Of a stretch of DNA of 14,581 bases, positions 1-6,942 are shown piece by piece. Origin of the DNA: Actinomycetota bacterium (GTDB lineage: Bacteria > Actinomycetota > Actinomycetes > Nanopelagicales > Nanopelagicaceae); contig WLQO01000014.1 in the NCBI GenBank assembly GCA_009698295.1, positions 1 through 14,581 of the forward strand. Direction: 5' to 3'. Position numbers and translations under genes: made by a program. The notes beneath the pieces were generated by a model that worked only from the letters and a program-made list of their open reading frames with translations, was not told the origin of the DNA and made no database searches. Each line of letters starts with the position of its first letter. Position 1 is the stretch's first letter.

Positions 1-1
1 G

Positions 2-247
2 CGCTACCTCGGTACCGTTGTAAAACTCGCTGCCTTTGGTGCATTCATTTCACTTATGCCAGGTAAAGATGGCTTGCTCCACGTCTCGCAAATTCGCAAG
101 ATGCATGGCGGAAAGCGCATTGAAAACCTTGAAGAAGTTATGAAGGTTGGCGACAAGATTCAAGTAGAAATCGGCGAAATTGATCCTAAGGGCAAGCTTT
201 CGTTGGTTCCTGTACTCGAAGATGGAACAACACCGAGCGCTGAATAA
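2..247 (+). CDS. pnp: Polyribonucleotide nucleotidyltransferase (PNPase), 3' end only
   Basis: This is the C-terminal 81 codons of PNPase, the phosphorolytic 3'-5' exoribonuclease of RNA turnover; the gene enters from the left edge in reading frame 2. The visible part is the S1 RNA-binding domain: it opens with RYLGTVVKLAAFGAFISL, followed by PGKDGLLHVSQI and the closing GKLSLVPV typical of actinobacterial PNPase, then a short acidic tail. The catalytic RNase PH domains and the KH domain lie outside the window. The stop is 14 nt before the M16 peptidase gene on the same strand, the usual actinobacterial pnp-pepR pair, so the two are probably co-transcribed. The family call is secure because the S1 sequence and the neighbour agree. 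Confidence 0.93.
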   Translation, partial: RYLGTVVKLAAFGAFISLMPGKDGLLHVSQIRKMHGGKRIENLEEVMKVGDKIQVEIGEIDPKGKLSLVPVLEDGTTPSAE

Positions 248-261
248 GTAAAGAACGCAAA

Positions 262-1539
262 ATGTCTGTTCGTCGCACAGTATTACCTAGCGGTCTGCGT
301 ATCGTCACGGAAGAAGTTCCGTCGGTACGCAGCGCCGCGATCGGTATCTGGGCAAATGTTGGTTCTCGTGATGAAACCCCGGCCGTTGCTGGGGCTTCTC
401 ACTTTCTAGAGCATTTACTCTTCAAAGGAACCACTCGACGTACCGCTTTAGAAATTTCAGCAACTATAGAAGCCGTTGGCGGCGAGATGAACGCCTTCAC
501 CAGCAAGGAGTACACCTGCTTTTATGCGCGGGTAATTGATACCGATCTGCCTATGGCAATTGATGTAATTTCAGATCTGATCACATCTTCAATTGTTTCA
601 GCACTTGATGTTGATGCCGAACGTAAAGTCGTCTTGGAAGAAATTGCAATGCGCGATGACGATCCCAGCGATCTAGTCCACGATCTTTACGCCGAAACTT
701 ATTATGGAGATACCACTTTAGGTCGCCCGATCTTAGGCACAATAAAGTCAATTAAAGATATGACCCGCAGCAGCGTATTTAACTATTACAAGAAGAAGTA
801 CTTGCCGCAAGATTTAGTCGTCGCTGTGGCTGGAAATATAAAACATAAGCGCGTGGTCGCAATGGTGGAAGAAGCCCTTTCTCGTGATAATTTCTTAAAT
901 GTAAAAGGCTCTCCGCAAATTCGCCCTAATACGCCAGTTAAAACCAAGCCGGTGCAAAGCGTTGGTTTGCTGACACGTAAAACCGAGCAAGCGCATATGT
1001 TTTATGGCATGGAAGGCGTTGCACGTAGCGATGAACGTCGCTTTGCAATGGGCGTTTTAGCTTCTGCACTTGGTGGTGGAATGTCATCACGGTTGTTCCA
1101 AGAGATTCGTGAAAAGCGTGGCTTGGCATATTCTGTCTATGCCTATGCTCAGCAATTTGCAGGATCCGGACAGATCGGTTTCTATGCTGGATGTAATCCA
1201 ACTAAGGCGATTGAAGTCGTCGAGATTATCCGCGAAGTTTTGGCAGATGTTGCCGAAAACGGCATGAGCCATGAAGAGATTGAGCGAGCAAAGGGCGCAG
1301 TCCGTGGCTCACTTGTATTAAGCCAGGAAGATTCAGGTTCACGCATGAGTCGAATCGGCAAAAATGAAATTGTTTATGGTCAAGTAATGGGTTTTGACGA
1401 TATCTTGAAAGCAATCTCCCGTGTAAACCCAACCGACGTAAGGCAAATTGCTAGCGAATATCTGACTAAATCGCCTACCCTTGCACTTGTTGGTCCATTT
1501 AAAAGCGAAGCCAAGTTTGAGAAGGTGTTACGGTCATGA
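262..1539 (+). CDS. pepR: M16 (insulinase-family) zinc peptidase, PepR-like
   Basis: A 425-residue M16B-type metallopeptidase, close to the usual bacterial length. The inverted zinc motif HxxEH is HFLEH at residues 47-51 (His47, Glu50, His51), and the third ligand is Glu127 in VVLEEI, 76 residues after His51, the classical spacing. The N-terminal half is the catalytic M16 domain; the C-terminal half (about 165-400) is the second, inactive M16 domain, including the conserved segment GGGMSSRLFQEIREKRGLAY. These enzymes degrade peptides inside a clam-shell cavity; the physiological substrate of the actinobacterial form is not known to me. The start ATG has only a weak purine stretch upstream (AAAG). 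The stop overlaps the dapB start (ATGA), which suggests translational coupling. No signal peptide, so cytoplasmic. Confidence 0.92.
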   Translation: MSVRRTVLPSGLRIVTEEVPSVRSAAIGIWANVGSRDETPAVAGASHFLEHLLFKGTTRRTALEISATIEAVGGEMNAFTSKEYTCFYARVIDTDLPMAIDVISDLITSSIVSALDVDAERKVVLEEIAMRDDDPSDLVHDLYAETYYGDTTLGRPILGTIKSIKDMTRSSVFNYYKKKYLPQDLVVAVAGNIKHKRVVAMVEEALSRDNFLNVKGSPQIRPNTPVKTKPVQSVGLLTRKTEQAHMFYGMEGVARSDERRFAMGVLASALGGGMSSRLFQEIREKRGLAYSVYAYAQQFAGSGQIGFYAGCNPTKAIEVVEIIREVLADVAENGMSHEEIERAKGAVRGSLVLSQEDSGSRMSRIGKNEIVYGQVMGFDDILKAISRVNPTDVRQIASEYLTKSPTLALVGPFKSEAKFEKVLRS

Positions 1540-2273
1540 TTAAAGTCGGCGTTCTTGGTGCCCGTGGGCGCATGGGTGCAGAAGTAGTCAAGGCTGTCAC
1601 GGAAGCTGCGGACCTAGAATTAGTTGCTGCGCTTGATCTCGGTGATTCGATCGATCAGGTAGTTTCCAAAGGTGCACAAGTTGTTGTTGATTTCACCACG
1701 CCAGATTCAGTTATGGCGAATCTAGAATTTTTAATTGCAAATGGCATTAACGCAGTAGTCGGCACAACCGGTTTTGATGATGCACGGGTTGCCAAGTTAA
1801 AGACTTTGGTTGCTGCAAATCCCAAGGTTGGCGTTTTAATTGCACCCAACTTTGCAATCGGTGCGGTACTTATGATGGAGTTTGCTACTAAAGCGGCCAA
1901 GTACTTTGAATCTGCTGAAATTATTGAACTGCACCACCCAGATAAAGTCGATGCACCATCAGGAACTGCCTCACGTACCGCAGAGTTAATGACGCAAGCA
2001 CGCAAAGATGCAAAATCAGCTGCGATGCCCGATGCCACCAAATCTACGATCGATGGTGCGCGTGGTGCGAAAGTCGGCGATATTCCAGTGCACTCAGTTC
2101 GCCTGCGCGGCTTGGTCGCGCATCAAGAAGTTCTGCTCGGTGGTTTAGGTGAAACTTTAACTATTCGCCACGATTCAATCGATCGCGCCGGTTTTATGCC
2201 AGGTGTACTTCTTGGAGTGCGCAAAGTTATTTCAAATCCTGGGCTGACTTTCGGCCTAGAGAAATTTATGTAA
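1536..2273 (+). CDS. dapB: 4-hydroxy-tetrahydrodipicolinate reductase
   Basis: DapB reduces 4-hydroxy-tetrahydrodipicolinate with NAD(P)H in the lysine/diaminopimelate pathway, one step after DapA, which is encoded further along this window. At 245 residues it matches the actinobacterial length. The Rossmann nucleotide loop GARGRMG is at residues 8-14; DFTTPD, GTTGF and APNFAIGAVLMM follow. The substrate/catalytic signature HHPDKVDAPSGTA begins at His133-His134 with Lys137. The product is cytoplasmic and feeds peptidoglycan cross-links and lysine. The ATG overlaps the last codon of the M16 peptidase gene (ATGA), so it is probably translationally coupled. The mycoredoxin gene starts 12 nt after the stop. 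Nothing in the protein is unusual. Confidence 0.97.
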   Translation: MIKVGVLGARGRMGAEVVKAVTEAADLELVAALDLGDSIDQVVSKGAQVVVDFTTPDSVMANLEFLIANGINAVVGTTGFDDARVAKLKTLVAANPKVGVLIAPNFAIGAVLMMEFATKAAKYFESAEIIELHHPDKVDAPSGTASRTAELMTQARKDAKSAAMPDATKSTIDGARGAKVGDIPVHSVRLRGLVAHQEVLLGGLGETLTIRHDSIDRAGFMPGVLLGVRKVISNPGLTFGLEKFM

Positions 2274-2285
2274 GGGGATAGGAAA

Positions 2286-2543
2286 ATGGCTAAAGCAGAT
2301 ATCACTATGTATGGCGCTGATTGGTGCGGAGATTGCCGCCGATCTAAGCGCTTACTGGAAGAGCTAGATGTTCAGGTAAATCACATCGATGTAGAAAAAG
2401 ATGAATCAGCTGCTGCAAAGGTTATTGAGATCAACGGGGGAGCACAGTCAATCCCTGTAATTGTATTTTCAGATGGAACACACCTGACTGAACCTTCAGA
2501 TAATGATCTAAAGGCGAAGTTGCAAGCGCTAAAAATTATCTAA
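2286..2543 (+). CDS. Mycoredoxin (glutaredoxin-fold, mycothiol-dependent)
   Basis: A compact 85-residue thioredoxin-fold protein. The active site is WCGDC (Cys14 and Cys17), the cis-proline is in SIPV (Pro57), and the C-terminal half INGGAQSIPVIVFSDGT plus LTEPSDNDLKAKL resembles mycobacterial Mrx1, whose site is WCGYC as I recall. Mycoredoxins reduce protein-mycothiol mixed disulfides, so this implies mycothiol as the low-molecular-weight thiol, in keeping with an actinobacterium. An Asp between the cysteines in place of the usual aromatic residue could shift the redox potential; that is inference. A purine-rich ribosome site (AGGGGATAGG) sits just before the ATG. It follows dapB on the same strand and ends 16 nt from the convergent azlD gene. 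I am confident of the fold, less so of the exact partner thiol. Confidence 0.85.
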   Translation: MAKADITMYGADWCGDCRRSKRLLEELDVQVNHIDVEKDESAAAKVIEINGGAQSIPVIVFSDGTHLTEPSDNDLKAKLQALKII

Positions 2544-2559
2544 TTAATCGCTCTTCTAA

Positions 2560-2883
2560 CTACTGAATTTTAAATAAGGCAGCCGATGTTGCTGCTGCAG
2601 AAATCACAACCACCGGAAACGGCGCGCGCAAGATAAGCGCAACTATTGCAACGCCCACCCCAGCCATGCGCTGATCAGCGATCAGTCGTGACTCCTTGGT
2701 AAAAGATTGAACGGCCACTAGCGCGCTCAATAACGCGATTGGAATCAAAGAGTTAATTTTTAGAATTCGTGGATGTGATAGCCAACGTTTTGGAACGCTC
2801 TGCCCCAAGTATTTCAATATAAATGCCAGCAGACTTGTGCCAATTACCGCCAGCCAAAGCGGATCAAAGTTATTTATCTCCAT
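2560..2883 (-). CDS. azlD: AzlD-family small subunit of branched-chain amino acid exporter
   Basis: A 107-residue hydrophobic protein with about three membrane segments (near residues 7-24, 40-60 and 75-100 by eye), typical of AzlD. AzlD is the small partner of AzlC; the pair exports branched-chain amino acids or analogues (azaleucine resistance in Bacillus, BrnFE in Corynebacterium). I chose the ATG at 2883-2881 because it overlaps the azlC stop by 10 nt, giving a coupled azlC-azlD unit and the normal AzlD length. An upstream in-frame start at 2982 would add 33 polar residues read out of azlC and is unlikely. The gene converges on the mycoredoxin gene with 16 nt between them and no visible terminator hairpin. 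Confidence 0.82.
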   Translation of the reverse strand: MEINNFDPLWLAVIGTSLLAFILKYLGQSVPKRWLSHPRILKINSLIPIALLSALVAVQSFTKESRLIADQRMAGVGVAIVALILRAPFPVVVISAAATSAALFKIQ

Positions 2884-3548
2884 AAGTTGGCTCGCAATCC
2901 GAAAGCGAGTGCTAAAAAGGCAGTTGAAATAATTGGTACACCAGGTACAAAGTAAGGCGTCATTGCAAGTGCTAATACGCAAGCAGATGCTGCAAGCAAG
3001 CGATCAGTTTTATTCACTAAACGTGGCCACAGCAGCCCCAAAAATGCTGCAGGCACCGCAGCATCTAAGCCCCAAGCAGCTGGATTTCCCATCGCTTGTG
3101 CACCAAGTGCACCAGCTAAAGTGAATATATTCCAGAAGATAAAGACGCCGATTCCGGTCAACCAGAATCCTTGGCGAGCTTCCTTAACACCTAAATGTTC
3201 TTGCGAGAGCGCCACGCCGGTTGATTCGTCGATAGTTATCTGTGCGGCAAAAATTCTTCGCAACCCTTTTACTTGTAATAAGGGCGCCATACGCAGTCCA
3301 TATAACGTATTGCGAACACCCAATAGCGATGCAGTTGCAATTCCACTAAGCGCACTGCCACCAGCACCCAAAACTCCAACAACTGCAAATTGGGATGCCC
3401 CCGTAAAAGTTAGAAGTGAGAGCAAGCAACTCTGTATAACTGAGAATCCCGCGGCGATAGATGCTGCGCCAAAAGCTATGCCGTACGCGCCTACTGTCAG
3501 AGAAACGCTCAAAGACTGGGCAGCGGTGGCGCGGTTCACTCTAGACAC
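2874..3548 (-). CDS. azlC: AzlC-family branched-chain amino acid exporter, large subunit
   Basis: A 224-residue integral membrane protein with several hydrophobic helices and the AzlC hallmarks: the glycine-rich N-terminal segment GAYGIAFG, the FTGASQFA motif near residue 50, and the charged cytoplasmic stretch ITIDESTGVAL around residues 103-115. AzlC with AzlD exports branched-chain amino acids or related compounds at the cytoplasmic membrane. The likely start is a GTG at 3548-3546; an AAGG at 3564-3561 lies 12 nt before it, slightly far for a ribosome site. The gene is divergent from thyX and transcribed against all its neighbours, breaking an otherwise plus-strand block, so it is probably an accessory insertion in this conserved neighbourhood. 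Substrate specificity cannot be read from sequence. Confidence 0.87.
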   Translation of the reverse strand: MSRVNRATAAQSLSVSLTVGAYGIAFGAASIAAGFSVIQSCLLSLLTFTGASQFAVVGVLGAGGSALSGIATASLLGVRNTLYGLRMAPLLQVKGLRRIFAAQITIDESTGVALSQEHLGVKEARQGFWLTGIGVFIFWNIFTLAGALGAQAMGNPAAWGLDAAVPAAFLGLLWPRLVNKTDRLLAASACVLALAMTPYFVPGVPIISTAFLALAFGLRANLWR

Positions 3549-3586
3549 GGAGACATTCTGCCTTAGATATCCTCATGGAGGTAACG

Positions 3587-3600
3587 CCTTATATATAAGG
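3587..3600. promoter_or_regulatory. Perfect 14-bp palindrome in azlC/thyX divergent promoter region
   Basis: CCTTATATATAAGG is a perfect palindrome in the middle of the 60-bp gap between the divergent azlC and thyX starts. Its AT core offers a TATATA-type -10 on both strands, and its right arm supplies the AAGG of the thyX ribosome-binding site (AAGGTGA, 3597-3603). A second small inverted repeat, CCTCATGGAGG, lies at 3571-3581. It may act as a shared promoter core or an operator; no binding protein can be named. Confidence 0.45.
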
Positions 3601-3608
3601 TGACGTCC

Positions 3609-4328
3609 ATGAGCCAAGAAGTTATTTTCCGCGACGATGTGACCGTTGAACTAGTTAAAGCTAGCGCCAGCGATGCCGATGTTATTTGGGCAGCGCGCGT
3701 TTCAACTGCGGGTGAACAGTCACTAGATGAGATCGGGGAAGACCCAGCGCGCTCTGCGGGGTTGATTAACTACTTAGCCCGCGAACGCCATGGTTCGCCA
3801 TTTGAACATACTTCAATGACCTTTTTTATCAGCGCACCGATATTTGTCTTCCGCGAATTTATGCGCCACCGCATCGCTTCTTACAACGAAGAATCAGGGC
3901 GCTATCGCGAACTAAAGCCGGTTTTCTACATTCCATCTAAAGAACGAAAGCTAATTCAAGTTGGTAAGACAGGTGCTTACACCTTTGAAGACGGCACTCA
4001 AGAACAATTTGATATATCTATTTCAGCGATGAAAGAGGCATATTTAGTTGCTTACGATAGCTATCAGAAGATGTTAGATGCCGGCGTCGCACGCGAAGTG
4101 GCTCGCGTCGTTTTGCCAGTTGCAACTTATTCATCGATGTATGTGACTATGAACGCGCGTGCACTTATGAACTTTCTTTCACTTCGCACAGCGCGTGAAG
4201 GTTCACATTTCCCAAGCTATCCACAACGCGAAATTGAGATGGTGGCCGAGAAAATGGAAGGCGAATTCGCAAAATTGATGCCGCTTACCTACGGAGCTTT
4301 TGAGAAATCTGGACGGATCGCACCTTAA
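3609..4328 (+). CDS. thyX: FAD-dependent thymidylate synthase ThyX
   Basis: ThyX makes dTMP from dUMP using methylenetetrahydrofolate and FAD/NADPH. The diagnostic signature RHRxxSxNExSxR is present as RHRIASYNEESGR at residues 86-98, and the C-terminal NARALMNFLSLRTAREGSH segment carries the conserved substrate-binding region. The 239-residue length fits actinobacterial ThyX (about 250). I chose ATG 3609 over the in-frame GTG at 3600 because AAGGTGA at 3597-3603 is a good ribosome site at the right distance and itself covers the GTG. Position upstream of dapA matches the Mycobacterium order thyX-dapA-rnj. No thyA is visible here, but one gene window cannot show whether ThyX is the only thymidylate synthase. 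Confidence 0.96.
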   Translation: MSQEVIFRDDVTVELVKASASDADVIWAARVSTAGEQSLDEIGEDPARSAGLINYLARERHGSPFEHTSMTFFISAPIFVFREFMRHRIASYNEESGRYRELKPVFYIPSKERKLIQVGKTGAYTFEDGTQEQFDISISAMKEAYLVAYDSYQKMLDAGVAREVARVVLPVATYSSMYVTMNARALMNFLSLRTAREGSHFPSYPQREIEMVAEKMEGEFAKLMPLTYGAFEKSGRIAP

Positions 4329-4333
4329 AACGG

Positions 4334-4339
4334 TAGGTT
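4334..4339 (+). promoter_or_regulatory. Candidate -10 element (TAGGTT) for leaderless dapA transcript
   Basis: TAGGTT fits the actinobacterial -10 pattern TANNNT and ends 6 nt before the dapA ATG, where a -10 would sit if transcription began at the A of the start codon. The alternative reading is a weak ribosome site (GGTAGG at 4332-4337, 8 nt before ATG). No clear -35 is visible. Confidence 0.35.
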
Positions 4340-4345
4340 TCACCC

Positions 4346-5233
4346 ATGACAATCGAGGCGCCATTCGGACGTATGCTCACCGCAATGGTGACGCCATTCG
4401 ATAAAGATGGAAAGATCGATTGGCCGGGCGTAGAAAAACTAGCAGCTCACCTTGTTGCAACCGGCCACGATGGAATTGCGGTCAACGGAACGACTGGAGA
4501 AGCTCCCACAACAAAATCTTCTGAAAAGGAAGAGATCATCCGCGTTGTGAAAGATGTTGTTGGACCCAAGATTTTTGTAGTCTCTGGCGCCGGAGATAAT
4601 GAAACTGATTACTCGATAAATCAAGCAAAGCGCACCGAAAAAGCTGGCGCAGATGGCTTGCTAGTTGTTACGCCTTATTACAACAAACCTCCGCAGGCAG
4701 GAGTTGCCGCGCATTTCAAAGCGATTGCAAGCGCGACTGATCTTCCATTGATGATGTACGACATTCCGGGTCGCTGCGGAATTGAAATAGAACCCGACAC
4801 AATCGTTGAGCTCTATAACCACCCACAGATTGTGGCTTTAAAAGATGCCAAAGGAAATGTCGCATCAACTTCTTGGGTAATTAAGCGTTGCGGAATTCCA
4901 GTTTATTCTGGCGATGACATCCTTAACTTGCCACTTCTCTCAGTTGGCGCGGTTGGAATGGTCTCTGTTTGTGGCCACACTGTTGGAAAAGATCTTAAAG
5001 AGATGCTGAATTCTTGGTTTGCAGGCAATTCCGCACGCGCCCTGGAGATTCATCAGAAGTTACTTCCTATCTTCACCGGAACATTCCGCACGCAAGGTGC
5101 GATCCTCACCAAGGCTGCGCTAAATATGATGGGCCTTCCTGGTGGGCATACAAGACTTCCTCTCGTCGATGCAACCGAAGAACAGATCACGCAGTTGCGT
5201 AAAGATCTGATCGCCGGTGGCGTCGCGGTATAA
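4346..5233 (+). CDS. dapA: 4-hydroxy-tetrahydrodipicolinate synthase
   Basis: DapA condenses pyruvate with aspartate semialdehyde, the committed step to diaminopimelate and lysine; DapB, encoded earlier in the window, acts next. The 295-residue TIM barrel has all key residues: NGTTGE at 47-52 with the catalytic threonine, TPYY at 109-112 (Tyr111/Tyr112), Tyr138 in MMYDIPGR, and the Schiff-base lysine Lys166 in ALKDAKG. The ATG is preceded by TAGGTT and a weak GGTAGG. The gene follows thyX by 17 nt and precedes RNase J by 9 nt, so it can also be read as part of a longer operon. dapA and dapB are separated here by mycoredoxin, azlCD and thyX rather than adjacent, as is normal in actinobacteria. 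Confidence 0.97.
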   Translation: MTIEAPFGRMLTAMVTPFDKDGKIDWPGVEKLAAHLVATGHDGIAVNGTTGEAPTTKSSEKEEIIRVVKDVVGPKIFVVSGAGDNETDYSINQAKRTEKAGADGLLVVTPYYNKPPQAGVAAHFKAIASATDLPLMMYDIPGRCGIEIEPDTIVELYNHPQIVALKDAKGNVASTSWVIKRCGIPVYSGDDILNLPLLSVGAVGMVSVCGHTVGKDLKEMLNSWFAGNSARALEIHQKLLPIFTGTFRTQGAILTKAALNMMGLPGGHTRLPLVDATEEQITQLRKDLIAGGVAV

Positions 5234-5242
5234 AAATATTTT

Positions 5243-6925
5243 ATGACCCATCCACATCCCGGCCTCGGAACGCCCAGTAAGTTAGTAGCGGGCGGCTTAC
5301 GTATCGTCGCACTCGGCGGTTTAGCGGAAATCGGCCGCAATATGACCGTCTTTGAAACTAATGGCAAACTCTTAATCGTAGATTGTGGCGTTCTCTTCCC
5401 TGAAGAGAATCAACCAGGTATTGATTTGATCCTGCCTGACTTTAGTTATATTCGCGATCGCTTAGCTGATGTGGTCGGTTTAGTTCTGACACATGGTCAT
5501 GAAGACCATATTGGCGCAACGCCTTACTTGCTGCGCGAACGCGGCGATATTGCGATCTACGGATCAGCTCTGACGTTGGCTCTGGTTTCAGCTAAATTAA
5601 AAGAGCATCGTATTTCGCCACTGACACGTGAAGTTAAAGAAGGTATGCGCGAAGATATTGGCCCATTCGAAGTTGAGTTTGTTGCAGTAAATCACTCGAT
5701 TCCAGATGCGCTAGCGATCGCAATCCACACAAAGGCCGGAACTGTTCTGCACACCGGCGATTTCAAAATGGATCAATTACCTCTGGATGGCCGCATTACT
5801 GATTTACGAACCTTTGCTCGACTAGGCGATGAAGGCGTCGATTTATTTTTAGTCGACTCCACCAATGCAGATGTTCCGGGCTTCACACCATCTGAGCGAG
5901 AAATTATCCCGGCGTTAAATCGCGCCATCGCAGCGACTAAGAAGCGAGTAATCGTCGCATCATTTTCATCGCATGTTCACCGTGTTCAGCAAGTGATAGA
6001 TACCGCAGCGATTCACGATCGCAAAGTCGTCTTTATCGGTCGTTCCATGGTGCGCAATATGAAGATTGCTGAAGATATGGGCTATCTCAATGTGCCAGCC
6101 GGAATAGTTATCGATGCCAAAGATTTGGATAGCTACGATGATCGGGTCGTTTTAATCTGTACTGGATCGCAAGGCGAACCAATGGCGGCTCTTTCACGCA
6201 TGGCAAATGGCGATCATCAGATCCGGGTTGGCGAAGGCGACACAGTCATTCTCGCTTCTTCCTTAATTCCAGGAAATGAAAATTCTGTCTTTCGAGTAAT
6301 CAACGAGTTGACACGTTTTGGTGCGAAAGTAGTCCACAAGGCAAATGCGATGGTGCACGTATCCGGACATGCCGCCGCTGGTGAGTTGTTGTATTGCTAC
6401 AACATAGTAAAACCAAAGTATGCGCTGCCGGTGCATGGCGAGTGGCGCCATCTAAAAGCCAATGCTGAATTGGCTATTCAAGCGGGCGTTCCGCGCGATA
6501 ACGCATTTGTTATCGAAAATGGCATTGTTGTCGATCTAATCGATCATGAAGCATCCGTTGTTGGATCGGTACCCTGCGGATTTGTTTATGTAGACGGTCA
6601 AAGTATTGGTGATATCACCGAATCATCTTTGAAAGACCGCAGAATTTTAGGAGAAGAAGGGTTTATTTCAGTAGTCGTTGTTATCGAATCACAGAGCGGC
6701 AAGATAATCGCTGGGCCTGATATTCATGCGCGTGGCTTTAATGAAGATGAAGCGCTATTTGATGAAGTAAAAGGACAGATTGAAAAGGCGCTACAACACG
6801 CAGTTGCTGAAGGCGTAAATGGAACCCATCAACTTTCCCAAGTGGTTCGTCGGACAATTGGCAGTTGGGTTGGCGGAAAACATCGCCGACGCCCAATGAT
6901 CGTTCCCGTAGTAATTGAGGTATAG
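5243..6925 (+). CDS. rnj: Ribonuclease J
   Basis: A 560-residue metallo-beta-lactamase/beta-CASP ribonuclease, the usual RNase J length. It combines 5'-3' exonuclease and endonuclease activity in mRNA decay and rRNA maturation. The zinc motif HGHEDH is at residues 84-89 (His84, His86, Asp88, His89), followed by VNHSIPDALA and HTGDFKMDQ; the beta-CASP part contains GRSMVRNM, TGSQGEP, SSLIPGNE and HVSGHAAAGEL; the C-terminus ends RRRPMIVPVVIEV, very close to what I recall of the mycobacterial protein. The start ATG has no recognisable ribosome site (it is preceded by ATATTTT), so initiation is either leaderless (a TATAAA lies at 5229-5234) or Shine-Dalgarno-independent. It lies between dapA and ftsK as in Mycobacterium and complements PNPase, encoded at the left edge. 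Confidence 0.96.
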   Translation: MTHPHPGLGTPSKLVAGGLRIVALGGLAEIGRNMTVFETNGKLLIVDCGVLFPEENQPGIDLILPDFSYIRDRLADVVGLVLTHGHEDHIGATPYLLRERGDIAIYGSALTLALVSAKLKEHRISPLTREVKEGMREDIGPFEVEFVAVNHSIPDALAIAIHTKAGTVLHTGDFKMDQLPLDGRITDLRTFARLGDEGVDLFLVDSTNADVPGFTPSEREIIPALNRAIAATKKRVIVASFSSHVHRVQQVIDTAAIHDRKVVFIGRSMVRNMKIAEDMGYLNVPAGIVIDAKDLDSYDDRVVLICTGSQGEPMAALSRMANGDHQIRVGEGDTVILASSLIPGNENSVFRVINELTRFGAKVVHKANAMVHVSGHAAAGELLYCYNIVKPKYALPVHGEWRHLKANAELAIQAGVPRDNAFVIENGIVVDLIDHEASVVGSVPCGFVYVDGQSIGDITESSLKDRRILGEEGFISVVVVIESQSGKIIAGPDIHARGFNEDEALFDEVKGQIEKALQHAVAEGVNGTHQLSQVVRRTIGSWVGGKHRRRPMIVPVVIEV

Positions 6926-6929
6926 CCAC

Positions 6930-6935
6930 TAAGAT
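6930..6935 (+). promoter_or_regulatory. Candidate -10 element (TAAGAT) for leaderless ftsK transcript
   Basis: TAAGAT matches TANNNT and ends 7 nt before the ftsK GTG, which would place the transcription start on the start codon. An AAAGG lies only 1 nt before the GTG, too close to work as a normal ribosome site, which favours the leaderless reading. Confidence 0.4.
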
Positions 6936-6942
6936 TAAAGGT

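Noticed and set aside
1655..2041. 128-codon open frame opposite dapB
   Set aside because: Lies entirely within the well-conserved dapB coding sequence on the other strand and resembles no family; a shadow frame.
2560..2982. AzlD starting at 2982 with 33 extra residues
   Set aside because: The extension is polar, lies wholly inside azlC, and makes the protein longer than AzlD normally is; ATG 2883 gives the usual length and a typical stop/start overlap.
3575..3598. Seven-codon upstream ORF (ATG GAG GTA ...) before thyX
   Set aside because: No ribosome site, ends in the palindrome, and such short frames are expected by chance.
3121..3603. 160-codon open frame opposite azlC
   Set aside because: Antisense to a clear AzlC membrane protein, with no recognisable domain and a scattered Cys/Pro composition; a shadow frame.
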